Below are positions 32,160 through 43,161 of a stretch of DNA of 64,000 nucleotides, piece after piece. The stretch's first letter is position 1; each line of letters opens with the position of its first letter. The translations under genes and the position numbers were made by a program. A model generated the notes under the pieces. It had not been told where the DNA came from. It ran no database searches and saw only the letters and a list, made by a program, of their open reading frames with translations. Source of the stretch: Acheta domesticus (lineage: Eukaryota; Arthropoda; Insecta; Orthoptera; Gryllidae); NCBI GenBank assembly GCA_031308135.1, contig JAHLJT010000631.1:154893276-154957275 (forward strand). The letters are read 5' to 3'.

Positions 32160-33025
32160 TGCCTCTACAATACTTTACGCAAAATGTGGGCTGTTCCAAA
32201 TAAACCAATTTCTTGCACTTCCCAGTCTTTTGAATTACCGGGGAATTTAGACAAGTTCTTACTCAAATTTTGCGGAACAAATCCCAGAGCTCCGATAACT
32301 ATCGGGACGACCTGTGCTTTTACGCCCCACATTCGGCTGATCTCGATTTCCAAACTCTTGTATTTAAGATGTTTCTCTGCCTCCTTGGTAACGACGTTTT
32401 GATCGCAAGGTACAGCAACATCGATAAGTAAACACGATTTTTTCGCCATATCCCGGATAACTATATCCGGTTTGTTTGCCGCTGTCGTGCGATCAGTTTG
32501 AATTTGTTGGTCGTACAATATCGTACACAATCCAACAGACGTCACCGGTTTTGGTGAGTGTTCGTACCACTTGGCGCATGTGTTTGGAACGTAGAGGGCG
32601 GTACAGATCTGCCAGTGCCTGGAGGTAGCTACACACCCTGTCATGTCTTTTCAGGTATTCGGTCTTTGCTAGGATTGGACAAGCTGAGACAATATGATCA
32701 ATGGTTTCTACTTGCTCCAGGCAAATGCGGCATTTATCATCTTGGGAAATTTTGAGAACCGCTTTATCATAATGTCGTGTTCTCAAGGCCTGATCTTGGG
32801 CAGCTATTATAAGTGCTTCCGATTCTGGCTTCATTCTTCCCCTTTTAAGCCACATAAATGATTGATCTTTATTGATCTGCACCTTGTCCATTCTCTTTAG
32901 GTATTGTCCGTGGAGTGGTTTGTCTCTCCACGATTTCTTTAACATTTTTTGTGTCTCACACTTCATGTTTAGCAGCATCAGAAGTTCAGTGTCGGTGTTA
33001 TTCGACGTGTCTTGCCTATTGTGCA
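32160..33025 (-). pseudogene. LINE C-terminal region: CCHC finger and endonuclease
   Basis: Starts with WRDKPLHGQYL, then CRIC…HIVSACP…YLKRHDRV, the CCHC-RHD unit. After a frameshift near 32640 it continues with WYEHSPKPVTS, KPDIVIRD and LLIDVAVP (endonuclease core) and VPIVIGALGFVP, ending FGTAHILRKVL. The aspartate and lysine positions of the endonuclease pattern are present. It matches the fragment at 796-1450 nearly residue for residue. Confidence 0.75.
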
Positions 33026-34325
33026 TCCAAACATTTGATTGCAGTACGGCGCCTTATGGAGTATTGCTCTCTCTTTCTATCCAATACAATTTTACATAAG
33101 ACTCTCTCTTTCTACCGCAAGCTGTGTTGCCGATTCAGGAGGCTCGGGGTTATTCGACACGTCCATTTTGTTTCACGCGCAAATACTTAACAAGTTCATT
33201 CAACGATAGCTTCAGTTGTGTTAATCTTAGACAATTCAGTTTTTTACCAGTTATTCCCAGAACTCTTATGAATGTGATGGATATTTTGTAATTTAGTTTT
33301 ATGGTTTAATTTCCATGAAATTAATTATAAATGATAGACAAATGCTTATTTCTTCATTTTGACGTTCTTAAATTTTCACTATGCGAGAAACTTTTTTATT
33401 ATTGCAGAAAAGCACAAACACCCAGCGGATGAAATGACAAGGGAAGTCCAAATTTTGATATGAGACCAACCACATTTCTGTATGAATCATGGTTCTTGAG
33501 TTAGACGGTAATAAAAACAATATTTCGTTCGCTCCGAACGAACATTTCATGTCGTTAAGTGATCTTAAATACTTCTCAGCGATTCTCAACAGGCGATGTG
33601 AAAGGAAAAATAGAGTATTTATTTTTGAATTTCACTTATTAAAATCAGTGAAATGCATTTAAACATATATAAAAATGAATTAGAAATTTTACTGTTAATA
33701 ATATTAATGCCACAGACATTCAACCAGTAGTTGTTGTAAAATGTGCTTTCAAATGCAAATAGGTGACGAATTATTAGCTGGGTGTTCGAAAAGAATATTA
33801 TGCATTGTCCGCACAAACCCTTGCAGTATTTGATACCATCCATGTCATCTCACCTTTGTGAATGAATTTTCTCTTTATTTTACATAAAAAAGTGGATGTA
33901 TTGGACGTATAAAATGACTTGGGACTAAAAATTAGCAATATTGACCTTGATATCGATGTCATTCACGCAAAACAATTCAAGCCTCGTCAGTATGTGATGA
34001 ATTAACAATGTTCCAACTGGATTTGGACTTGTTTTGATATTGATATTTCAGTTTTAACTCTCATTTAAAGGCCGGTTTTTTAAATAATAATTCTAATAAA
34101 AATAATACATCTTTTTTTATCAAAAATTTTTAATTTCTAATATTAAACCATCTATTTAACATGTTTTGAAATTATTTCCGTTCAAGTGGTATTCAATGTG
34201 CTGAACAAGCTGGCAAAATTTCATGTCAATCCAAATATTAAGCACAACGAGTGTTGCGTATAAGCGCCGCTGAGAAGTGACAACGCTGTTCTCCATAAGC
34301 TCTGTACTGCAATCAAATGCTTGGA
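33026..34325. mobile_element. Insertion with inverted termini inside the LINE
   Basis: The ends TCCAAACATTTGATTGCAGT (33026) and TCCAAGCATTTGATTGCAGT (34325, reverse complement) match at 19 of 20 positions, and similarity continues to TTATGGAG. The 1.3-kb interior is AT-rich and non-coding. It splits the LINE coding region between the post-RT part and the finger. No target duplication was seen, so class is unknown and exact limits are uncertain. Confidence 0.5.
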
Positions 34326-35856
34326 CGCTCTATAGTTTTCTTCGCAATGCTTCTTGCTACACTAACAATGCCTCTGTTTCCCATTCTTCGGTCAGATTTC
34401 ATGACCTGCCTCATTAGAGGGTCATCTTGATGGCTGACTACATACTTCCCCAACCCGACTATTGCGTTGTGCCAGGAGGCCTCAATTTGTCTGAGGCCTC
34501 TTCCTCCTTCCTTACGTATCAGCTCGAGGGTGGGAATCATGATGCATTGTTAGCAGTTTTCTGGTTTTTCGATCCATGGTGCGAATTTCCTGCTCAGTCC
34601 AGTCCACTAGTCCAAAACTGTATTCGGCTACAGGTACCGCCAAACTACCTATTGCAGTTATTTTATTCCTGGGATTCAGAGCGGACTGCAGGACCAGTCT
34701 CACTCTCACTCTCCCTACGAATTCTCTCTTTCATTCTGTCATTCGAGATGGTTTCACATTATTCAATGCCCAGATATTTGTAAGTTTTACCTGGCTCAAG
34801 ATCTTGAATCACAGTGTGCGTATCAATTTCAATGTTCTCAGACGTTGTGAGTTTCCCTCTTTTTAAATTGATTTTTGCACACTTGTTAAGACCAAACGTC
34901 ATGCAGATGTCATTGCTAAAGTCACTCACGACTGACAGCATTTGGGAGAGAATCGCTTCATTCTTAGCAAACACTTTCAGATCATCCATTTAAAACAAAT
35001 GGGATACTGGCCTTTTATCACCATGGAGCTTAAAACCAAAGTCAGCTTGCGACAACTGTCTCGATAGTGGGATCAAACTAATGCAAAACAGCAGAGGGGA
35101 TAGTGAATCTCCTTGAAAAATACCCCTGTTAATCTGAATACTTCTGGTTTCTACTGCTTCCTTTCCGCTGTGTATTAGTAACCTGGTACTCCACGACTTC
35201 ATACTAGCCTTGCAAAATTCAATAAGTCTAGGATGAAATCGATAGATCTCCAGGGTCTTCAAAATCCAATCGTGTGGTACACTGTCAAAGGCCTTTTGGT
35301 AGTCAATCCAAGCCATGCTCAAATTACGTTTGCGTTTCTTTACATCATTCAAAATGACTTTATTCACTAGCAAGATTTCCTTACAGCCATAAGAGACTTT
35401 ACGACATCCTTTCTGTTCAGCTGGCATTAGATGATTCTTCTCTAGATGTCTGCACATTTTGTCAGCTATGGCTGAAGTTATAACTTTGTACAGTACTGGC
35501 AGACAAGTAATTGGCCTGTAGTTCTTCGCCAAAGAGCTGTCTCCCGCTTTGGGTAGCAAATACGTGATGCCGCGTGTGAGCCATTCCGGGATTTCCTTTG
35601 GGTTTTCAAAAATTTTATTAACAGCCTTTGCTAGATGAGAATGTATTGCTGTTAATTTCTTAATCCAATAAATCTGGATCTTATCAATCCCGGGGGACTT
35701 CCAGTTTACCATGTTCCTAATTGCTTGGAAGAGGTCCTCTTCCGAGAATTGGTGAACATCTTCTACTGTTTCTACAAGTTCATCGGCAGCATCAACTTCA
35801 GATTGAAGCCAAGATGCGTCTTTGTTGTAGGATCTGCTCTCCTCCCAGATTCCTGC
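34326..35856 (-). pseudogene. LINE reverse transcriptase region
   Basis: Same frame as the N-terminal region until about 34760. RT motifs include KSPGIDKI, PITCLPVLYKV, AWIDYQKAFDSVPH, GIFQGDSLSPLLFC and MDDLKVFAKN. The tyrosine of the catalytic YMDD has become a TAA stop (about 34990-34992), and the codon after VEAF is TAG (35857). Downstream blocks such as RVRLVLQSALN, RKTRKLLTMH and RKEGGRGLRQIE (thumb and linker) are in shifted frames. Confidence 0.78.
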
Positions 35857-37065
35857 CTAAAATGCTTCGACGTCATCTTTTGAAGGAGTAACAGCTTTGC
35901 TATTCGGTTTTTGAGTCAGATTGCGATAGAATCTCTTCGTGTCTGTTTCAAACAACCGGTTCTGTACACGGAAATCTATTCTACGTTTGTAACGTCTAAT
36001 TCTTTGAGCCCATGCTTGAATTTTCTCTTTTAGCTTCTCAACTACCATTAGCCTGCTGGTGTCATTTTCAATATGGTATTTTTGTTCAACATTGAATATT
36101 TTTCGTTGAACTTTAGAGGTGTGTGTTGATTTAGAAGATGCCTCAGCTAAGAGTGATATTTCGCGCCGGGTGTCGGCTATCCGTTTCAAAATTCTGTTCA
36201 TCCACGGGGGTACAGAGCTGTTTACTCTGTTTTGCTGTCGGCCGTCGGTGTTCTTGGCTGGCCCCAAAATTATCTGAGATACTAGATATCCAGTTGCATA
36301 TATGATGTGATTGATTTCAGTAATATCTAGATCTTTGCCTGGGGTCTCCTCCACCTCATTTAAGACAGAATTCACTGTTTCTATCACTCTTTTAGCTTTG
36401 GCAGTTTCGTATATTCTCCTCAACGGTTCGCGAGATTCAAGCGGAAGTTGACTAACTCTTTCTATCTCGCGCCGAAGGAGATTTCGCATTATGTCCTTAT
36501 CGTGTAATTCATTGCCAGATAAATTTTCACCACTGACGTGTGTTTCACTGGAAGGAGATGAACTTTCCACAGGATCATCATTTTCAAGTTCTACGTGTTC
36601 GTCATGTGGATTGTTCGAGCGAAGTACATACTCCGCATTTCTCTCAATGTCAGCAAGTTGTTCTGCTGTGAATTTTCCACTGCTGAGTATGTATCGTCGT
36701 TGACTGGCAAGCTTCTTTGAGTCTAGGGTAGGTCTCATATCTGGGTTCCGCTCTCTCCATACCTTGAAAACTTCTATTTCAGAACCCCCATTTTTCGCTT
36801 TTGCATAGTAAAAGCACCACATCACCTCCTTTAATTCATCCCGGGTCCATCTCTGACGATGGCTTCGAGCTGCTGCCGGCTCTGGGTCCCTGGGACTAGC
36901 ATCCGTGGGATGGCCAGACGTCGACAAGGTGACATTAGCTCGGTTTATGAGCAGGTATGGGACATTGGTAGAACAAGGCACGTTAATATTAATTTCATTG
37001 CTTGTTCTATCCATTTTGCTCATTGGTTTGAATTGAAGATTCGCAGGACGCAAGTTCGAGTTCAC
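35857..37065 (-). pseudogene. LINE N-terminal region, Myb-like domain
   Basis: A 402-codon open stretch beginning with Met at 37065. Residues about 75-135 (RWTRDELKEVMWCFYYAK … KVWRERNPD … RRYILSS) look like a Myb/SANT-type DNA-binding domain. A basic helical linker (about residues 300-385) leads into RT. It ends at a TAG that looks like a nonsense mutation, because the same frame continues for another 290 codons. Confidence 0.7.
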
Positions 37066-37529
37066 AGATCACACTTAACCCTCGGGTTGTTTCCTGCCAT
37101 CCGTTACTGCGACCCACAGTGGCCTCGGGGCATCCCCCCGCAGGGCCCAGCAAGGGGTCCCTCCGATCGCCAGTCGGCATTACTAAACCCCACGGGATTT
37201 TCACTGACTGCTGAAGGCAGCCTCCTTCGCTGGCTAATGCAAGGTTCAGGCCTCCACTCTAATCAGTGGCCTGGTGTGCCAACCCAGTTTCTCTCCTGTA
37301 CCCTCTATGGGCCGACAACGGGAAGTCTGAAGGTTCATGACCCTTCCCTCTCTACTTACTTCCCACTCTCCTCAAAATGGAGTACTTCTTCGTCTGACCC
37401 CTCACCTTCAACCCATTCAGCAAGGGAGGCCCCACCGGTAGCTAGGCTACCACTGACATAGCTTTAAGGCTCATGGGGGTACTCAAGCTCCACCACCAAC
37501 TGCAAGGTCGTGTACTCCCTAGGTGGAGT

Positions 37530-37621
37530 TGTTGTTATTATTATTATTATTATTATTATTAATATTATTATTATTAATATTATTATTAATAATATTATTA
37601 TTATTAATATTATTATTATTT
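37530..37621. repeat. (ATT)n microsatellite at the LINE 5' side
   Basis: ATT/AAT repeats with interruptions. A second LINE tail of the same orientation would leave such a tract, so the element may have inserted at an older tail. Confidence 0.8.
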
Positions 37622-37699
37622 TAATTTGGTGTTCATATATCTAAGAAGTTGGCTTTACATTGTTGCAGAAATCTTGTTTCCACTAGGATACATGACCCT

Positions 37700-38239
37700 A
37701 ATGATAGAACTCACTAGGGAGAACAAATTTTATTTGAAGCAAAAATCTTCAATTTTTTAGCTGTGAAACGCCGAGAAAAATTCACACTTTTGCAATTTTC
37801 GAAAATTCAGAGTTAACCGTGAAAATCGGACCTATGCCATTTTTTAAGTGTATTTTACTCTATTCTTAAAAGAAATTTAAAGAAAAATTTGGAGCCTTTT
37901 TGAGAAAATTTTGAAAATGTCCGGGGGGCTTCATGCAAAGTACCCCAAAGTTTGAACAAATATTTTCAAAATCGCGGCGCCTCGAGTGGAAGATCGACTG
38001 AAGAATATCCATTTTGGAGGGAATCGCACTTATAGTTTAGATGCTAGTGTTGTTCACAGACGGTCAGACGGACAGACGGACGGACAGACGATTTGAAAAA
38101 ACAACAACACTTTTTCGGTATCAGTGGACCCCAAAACGTGTATTTTCGTTAAAATCTAGAAATCCATTTTCGGCAGCATTACATAACTATCCCTATACTA
38201 CATATATTACTCCGTATTTACGTATGTATACGGCAAAGT
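37700..38239 (+). repeat. Family F repeat, 3' part
   Basis: Diverged tail copy with the GACGGACAGACGGACG motif (about 38060-38090). It ends TATACGGCAAAGT. Confidence 0.6.
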
Positions 38240-39349
38240 AAAAAATGGCCTAATGTTTAATATTTGACATAATTAATAATACTACTAATAATAATAATAT
38301 TAATATTAATATTGGTAACAATATTAATTGTAATAATAAAATAACTAGGATGGTTTAGTTAAATGGGGGTGTAGTTTTAATGTAGATTCATCTATCGAGT
38401 AACTTTTCTTCATTTGAAAAAAATTCAAATGTTCATTACTGGAACTAAAATTAACAATTTCTACACCCATATTGCCTTTTGACATTATTTTGTCAATATT
38501 GCTCTTGGGTTTCCTGAATCCTTTTCAATTTGGCCTTTGGCCGTGTTCTTCCTCCCTGGAACGTGAGACCTGGCGTCGTCCTTTCGGGGTTTTCCTCACC
38601 GCACTGTTTCCTGCTTTATAGTAATATCACATACCTTCTGGAGTCGTAGGCACAGTCCCATTAAAAATGTTTTTCACTTTCATCATAAATCAACTGCGAA
38701 ATCTGGTGAATACGTAGATTAATTTATCATATGTCCCTGCTCTAACAATTGATTTGAATTTGCTTTGTTCAAAATTCTTCTTGATGTATTAGTATAAGTG
38801 CGGGGCAACAGTCGCGGTGAAAATATATTTCAGAAGAAAAGTTTTACAATTCACAAATTGTTTCCTTTTATAAACATGAACAAAGGAAGGAAGTAGATTA
38901 GCAGTGAAGAATATTAGAAACTTGCTGCCAATCTATGATCTGTTTAATTATCTCAAGATATTATTGTAAAACATCTTAACCTTTGACTCCTTTGCCTTCT
39001 ACTTCAAATGTTTTAAAATTCAGGCTTGTTTCTGTCGCCATTACAAATTAAGGTCAATGCTTGTTAGGTCTGAAAATGGCCTTTAATTTTTTTCTTAAGC
39101 TGTCAGTTTTCTTAGATCGTTCTTTTCGCTGAATGGCTTTTTTATCATTTATGTCCGTTTCTTTGCACTCCCTGCCATGATCCTGATTACAGTATTCACG
39201 CATCCATCACATCGCACATCCAGCACATTGCACCATTATAGCCTAAAGGTCTGGGCACCGGGAAGGCCAAGTGTCCCATAGGCGATCACCACATAGGTGT
39301 CTCAAGGCTAATACTTCCCGGACCAATAATTGTTCATAAATTCAAATCA
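38240..39349. other. Unassigned intronic sequence
   Basis: AT-rich, with an AAT/ATT-rich patch at 38274-38335 and a moderately GC-rich patch at 39180-39315. No frame or repeat boundary recognised. Confidence 0.4.
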
Positions 39350-41880
39350 AGTTTAGATAAAATACTTGTTGCTCTATATTTCTTTTAATTTATTAACAAC
39401 TAAGATATTGCATTCCTTTTCATTTCTAATCATTTCAGAAACACAATATATGTAGTTCTATTAAAAAATAAAATATTATTCAATTTTTGCAAAATTAAAA
39501 AATATTTCAATGAATATCTGTGCTGCACAACACTTGCGTCGCGGATTAAATTTTAAAATGACCTCCATTCAAACTTCGCTAGTTATTAAGTATTTTTAAG
39601 AAAAATCGAAAATAGGAAATACCAGCTTTATTGTATCACTAAGGTGTTTCGACATAATTTCTTACATCGCACTGCGAATTTCGGGAGCAGTCTCGTATTA
39701 CCGAGTAGAATATGCTGCGATTTTGACGGTGATAGTGAAATAGATGGATTAAAACTTTCTTCTTGTTAGCTCAAACTGGAACTTCAAAAAATTCAAGAAA
39801 ACAATTCGATAAACTTCTTGATACAAAATTTTTAATTAGTAATAATATAGTATGTGTCACCGCACCGTCAAAATGCATTTTGCAAAATAATTTGTTTATA
39901 ATAGATTTCATCACTATGTCGTGATGACATATATGTCGTCAGGGCCCCACACCTGACGCCAATATGTCGTGATGACATGGATGGGAGGGAGTATGTGGCG
40001 GGAGAAAGACGAACTCTTGGTTGGCTATTAACATCGGTTTATTATAAGCCCTGGTTTCACGTACATAGTCACATCCTAACAGAGGCTACGCAGCCCAGCA
40101 CTCAGTCGGTCGTTGCCATGAGGGTGGGGGAGAGGTGGTAGGCAGCGGCAGCGGCGGCGGCGGCAAAGGCGGTAACAAAGGCAGATAGGCTGGCGGTGGG
40201 TCGCTTGGCTCAGCCTTGCGTCGATTCCCGACTTGGTCAACCCGAAGGCAACCGTGGAGTCGGGACGCCGGCGATCAGTACCATGCTCACGAGGAGCGGT
40301 AAACAAGCGACCTCTCGGCGGCGGTACGCCGCCTTTATATACTGCCGGGTTAGTCCATCCCTGCGGCAGCGGGGGTGGCATTGCCCTCGTTCGGGTCACT
40401 CACAGGGAGGCGGGGGACGGGCGGTCAGCCCGCACATCTGGTAGCCATGCCTGCTCGACCCGGGCGAAGTGAAAGCGGAAACGTCCAAGGCGGCGTCGCT
40501 TCACCACAACTAGATGATAAAGGTACCGGCAGGAAGTTTGCACTATCGACTAGAATATAGGCAAACAAGTAGTAAACTTTTACGTTCACATTCGCAGGGC
40601 AACAATTTCGGCGTTTTGATAATTTATTTATAACTCAGACGAATTAAAATATCGAAACGACAGTTCGAACGAAGTATTAAGAATTAAAAGAAAATGTGGA
40701 AAGATAAAAATGAGCAATAGTTCATTAGCAACAATTTCGATCAATTTGCCGATAAGTCAGAAATCGTTAATACAGTATAATCGGCGGAATGCGAAATACA
40801 AAACGCAAAACTGCAAAACGATCTGAACCATATACTTGACGGGGGGGGGGGGAGAGCGACTGGATTGTCTGTAAAACAAATGAGGGTTGGCATCAGATGT
40901 TAATTTCCTACAAACAATTGCGTATCTTAAAAACGAAAGGCGATAGCGACGATTAAATTGCTGAATTTCGCAACTTGTTGAAAGGCAATTAAAATGAGAG
41001 AATAAAGAAGTATTGCAAAATTTGTAAATTTATAAACAATTTCCAAGTTTTGCAATTCTCAAGTGGAAAGAGTTCCCTGGTGACCCAGAACCGAAAACTG
41101 CGAATTAACAATTTTGCAACAATTAAAAATGTTGTAAACAATTTCGAAATGTGCGTTATTCCTGCGGGAGACTGTGGTCAAATTGTCCCTGAGTCGAATA
41201 ACGCAAAATCACAATTTTCACAAGAGATTCTAATTGATTGCTTAATATCTAGTTTAATTGTTGCTTTAATAATAAATATACACTTGGTCTTTGAATTTAT
41301 TGTCTTTTTTTGAAATAGTTGCTCAGGAGTCCTCTATCGATTTGAGAGAGAGAGAGTATTTTGCAATTTTTGCAAATTTTAGAAACATATTATCATTGCA
41401 TATTTGCAATAAAAAATGCTTATAAAAGAAACTGAAGTAAACTGGACATTTGGTAAAGTTCATGGATTGTGTATGAACAACAATCTTGAACTTAAAATGT
41501 GTATCAGAAAGTCATTGGTCTAAAATTAGTGCTATTTTATCTCACATCAATGTAATTTCTTCAAAAAGAATTGTGTTAACAGTGGTTACGTGTATGTGTT
41601 TATGTATATATTTGAATAAATTTTCGTGTTCATAAAAGTGTTTCATTCCATGTATTTTTATTTGAAAATATTTCCACATCGGAACTAGCGACGCCCGCCA
41701 TTTTGTACGGCGTAATTCTGTTAGGGCACTCCCCTCTGTGTTGAGATTGGCTGCCTAGGTTTGTGAGGCTCCGCCTGCAACGTTTCGTCATGACAAGGGC
41801 TGCCCAAGCCGTGCACAAGCTGAACTTAGCCGCAGACGGCCGCGATCAATTTTTGTTTCCAAAACTGTACATTACGTTAT
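39350..41880 (+). repeat. Family X repeat, third copy
   Basis: Collinear with the left X arm, diverged at its start and close from about 40570 on. It lacks both the hAT and the Gypsy insertion and so gives the pre-insertion sequence for Gypsy (GTGTTTATGTATATATTTGAA). The end matches the arm junction (CAATTTTTGTTTCCAAAACT). A solo LTR interrupts it. A G13 run lies at about 40842-40854. Confidence 0.62.
39913..40512 (-). mobile_element. Solo-LTR-like insertion with 4-bp TSD
   Basis: ACTA flanks both sides (39913-39916, 40509-40512). Read on the minus strand the 592-bp insert (39917-40508) starts TGTGGTGAAGCG and ends CATCACGACA. The end sequence TGTCGTGATGACAT occurs twice (39917 and 39965), and TGGCGTCAGGTGTGGGG between them looks like a primer binding site. 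That is the expected scar of LTR-LTR recombination with a trace of leader left. GC-rich, no gene. Confidence 0.55.
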
Positions 41881-42369
41881 GGTATTCCAAAATTTTTGAT
41901 GTAATCAAGACAAGCTTATGTGAAATTATTCTTGTTTTTCTATATTATGTGCTGCAAATACTGTAGACTTTAAATGTGTTACTGTTTGTTTTATTTGTAA
42001 TAGCATTTTTTCTGAAAATTGAAGTAAATGCAGATTTGCACGAGAGGAGCTTCGTTTGAATTTGTTTAATTAGATTTTTTAAGTTATAGTTGAGATACTA
42101 GTAGGTCAGAAATAGCAATATTTGAATATTACATAACTATTTCCAAAAGTTCGAGAAAGTATACGCTGTTGTAGCACCGCTAGGTTTAGTATTTTGTTTT
42201 GTTTATTTCTTGGCCATGTCTCTTGTTTCCGTTTAGGGTCAGATGCTTATGTTTTTATTTCGTGTTACTTATTACATATTGTGCCGAGTGTATTTCCTCT
42301 TGTTTGTGTCTTCTGCTTATGTTTTGTATTATTTCATGTATATTTGTTTATTATTGGCTGCGGGTAATG
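41881..42369. other. Unassigned AT-rich sequence
   Basis: No frame or repeat recognised. Confidence 0.4.
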
Positions 42370-42915
42370 CTAGAGGCGTGCTCAGTCACACAGGCGTGCT
42401 CAGTTCCCTTCGCTGTCCCGCGGCAGTCAGCGAGCGGGGCAACATGATGCAGTCGCGTCCACGGCGAGGCGTCCGCGTTGCGCCCGCTCCCGAGCCAGGC
42501 GTCTTTGCGTCCCACCACCTCTTCCCCAGGCCTCTGAGTCAGCAGCGCCCCGCCCTACCTCCTCCCTCGCACTCTTACGCACTCACACAATGGGCTGGTC
42601 AGGCTCTTTACAAGCGTGAGACACGATCTCTAAAGATTTGATGGATCCCAACTTACAGGGAGCTCGCCTGGAGTAGGTTTCGGTCGATCCACGACTCTCG
42701 TCACCCTGGGCGCGTCCGCCTGTGGATCCCGTTGCTACGGAGCCCGCTTGCCGTAGACCACAAGCGACCGCCACACAGGACTGTCTGAGAGCTAACCTGC
42801 CACCGTTTGACAGAGCAGTCTGTCAGTTAGGTTGCCCCGAATGCCCCGAATTGCCCCGACGGACTAGAAGTGCTTTGTCAAATGGCGGTCTACGCCAAGC
42901 GGGCTTCATATGAGA
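42370..42915. other. GC- and CpG-rich island, unassigned
   Basis: Sharp rise in GC compared with both sides, with many CpGs. Short open frames cross it but show no family motif. It could be a transposon fragment or a regulatory island just upstream of a DNAI7-like exon. Confidence 0.35.
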
Positions 42916-43065
42916 TCACATTTTTCGACAACCGCAACCAAATGGCGGACTTTGGCTTATCTTACTGCACTTTAATCCATCTTTTCTTTATTCATTTCTG
43001 AATTGGTAGTACAAAACCGCATTACATTTCCCTTTTTAATTATGAACAAATATTTGATGTTACAG

Positions 43066-43161
43066 GATGATTTAGTGTGTCTAAGTCAGCTCCAAAATGG
43101 GGCTACAGCTGCTCTCCAGGAAATAGTGGGTATTTATTACAAGCCCCATGTTTTGCAAAGG
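43066..43161 (+). CDS. DNAI7: DNAI7 (CASC1/IC97)-like gene, exon after the giant intron
   Basis: This exon is 96 bases, 32 codons, phase 0 at both ends. The acceptor is TTTGATGTTACAG and the donor GG|GTAAGAG. The peptide begins DDLVCLSQLQNGATAALQEI and ends PHVLQR. It follows the exon ending FTVK in phase, and the content fits the next block of the DNAI7 C-terminal domain (a short strand, then a helix with LxxIVGxYYxP). Later exons were not found in the remaining 20.8 kb, so another long intron is likely. Confidence 0.65.

Larger units (their letters stand above)
32017..37528 (-). mobile_element. R2/R4-type LINE with restriction-like endonuclease, nearly full length, inactive
   Basis: A non-LTR retrotransposon read right to left: GC-rich 5' UTR (about 37066-37528), one long coding region with Myb-like N-terminus, reverse transcriptase, CCHC finger and PD-(D/E)XK-type endonuclease, short 3' UTR and an (AAT)n tail (32017-32061). 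It is about 4.2 kb after removing a 1.3-kb insertion. The same family has 3' ends at 796-1551 and 2215-2392. At least two nonsense mutations and several frameshifts inactivate it. Confidence 0.82.
644..43065 (+). other. DNAI7: Giant intron (about 42.4 kb) of the DNAI7-like gene
   Basis: This is the stretch between the phase-0 donor at 644 (GTACGC) and the next in-phase acceptor (TTTGATGTTACAG) at 43065. I infer it is one intron because the peptides on both sides join in family order (…VEFTVK then DDLVCLSQL…) and no other plausible exon lies between. It holds nested LTR, hAT, CACTG-type and LINE insertions. The Gypsy element and the X palindrome inside it would be transcribed as intronic RNA. 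Confidence 0.6.

Noticed and set aside
32493..33190. Plus-strand frames opposite the LINE coding region
   Set aside because: Shadows of the minus-strand endonuclease gene; no independent motif.
36859..37461. 200-codon plus-strand frame
   Set aside because: Overlaps the 5' UTR and start of the minus-strand LINE. No domain, GC-rich sequence explains the lack of stops.
42199..42774. Possible host exon in the GC-rich island before 43066
   Set aside because: No convincing splice sites in phase with the DNAI7 exons and no recognisable protein.
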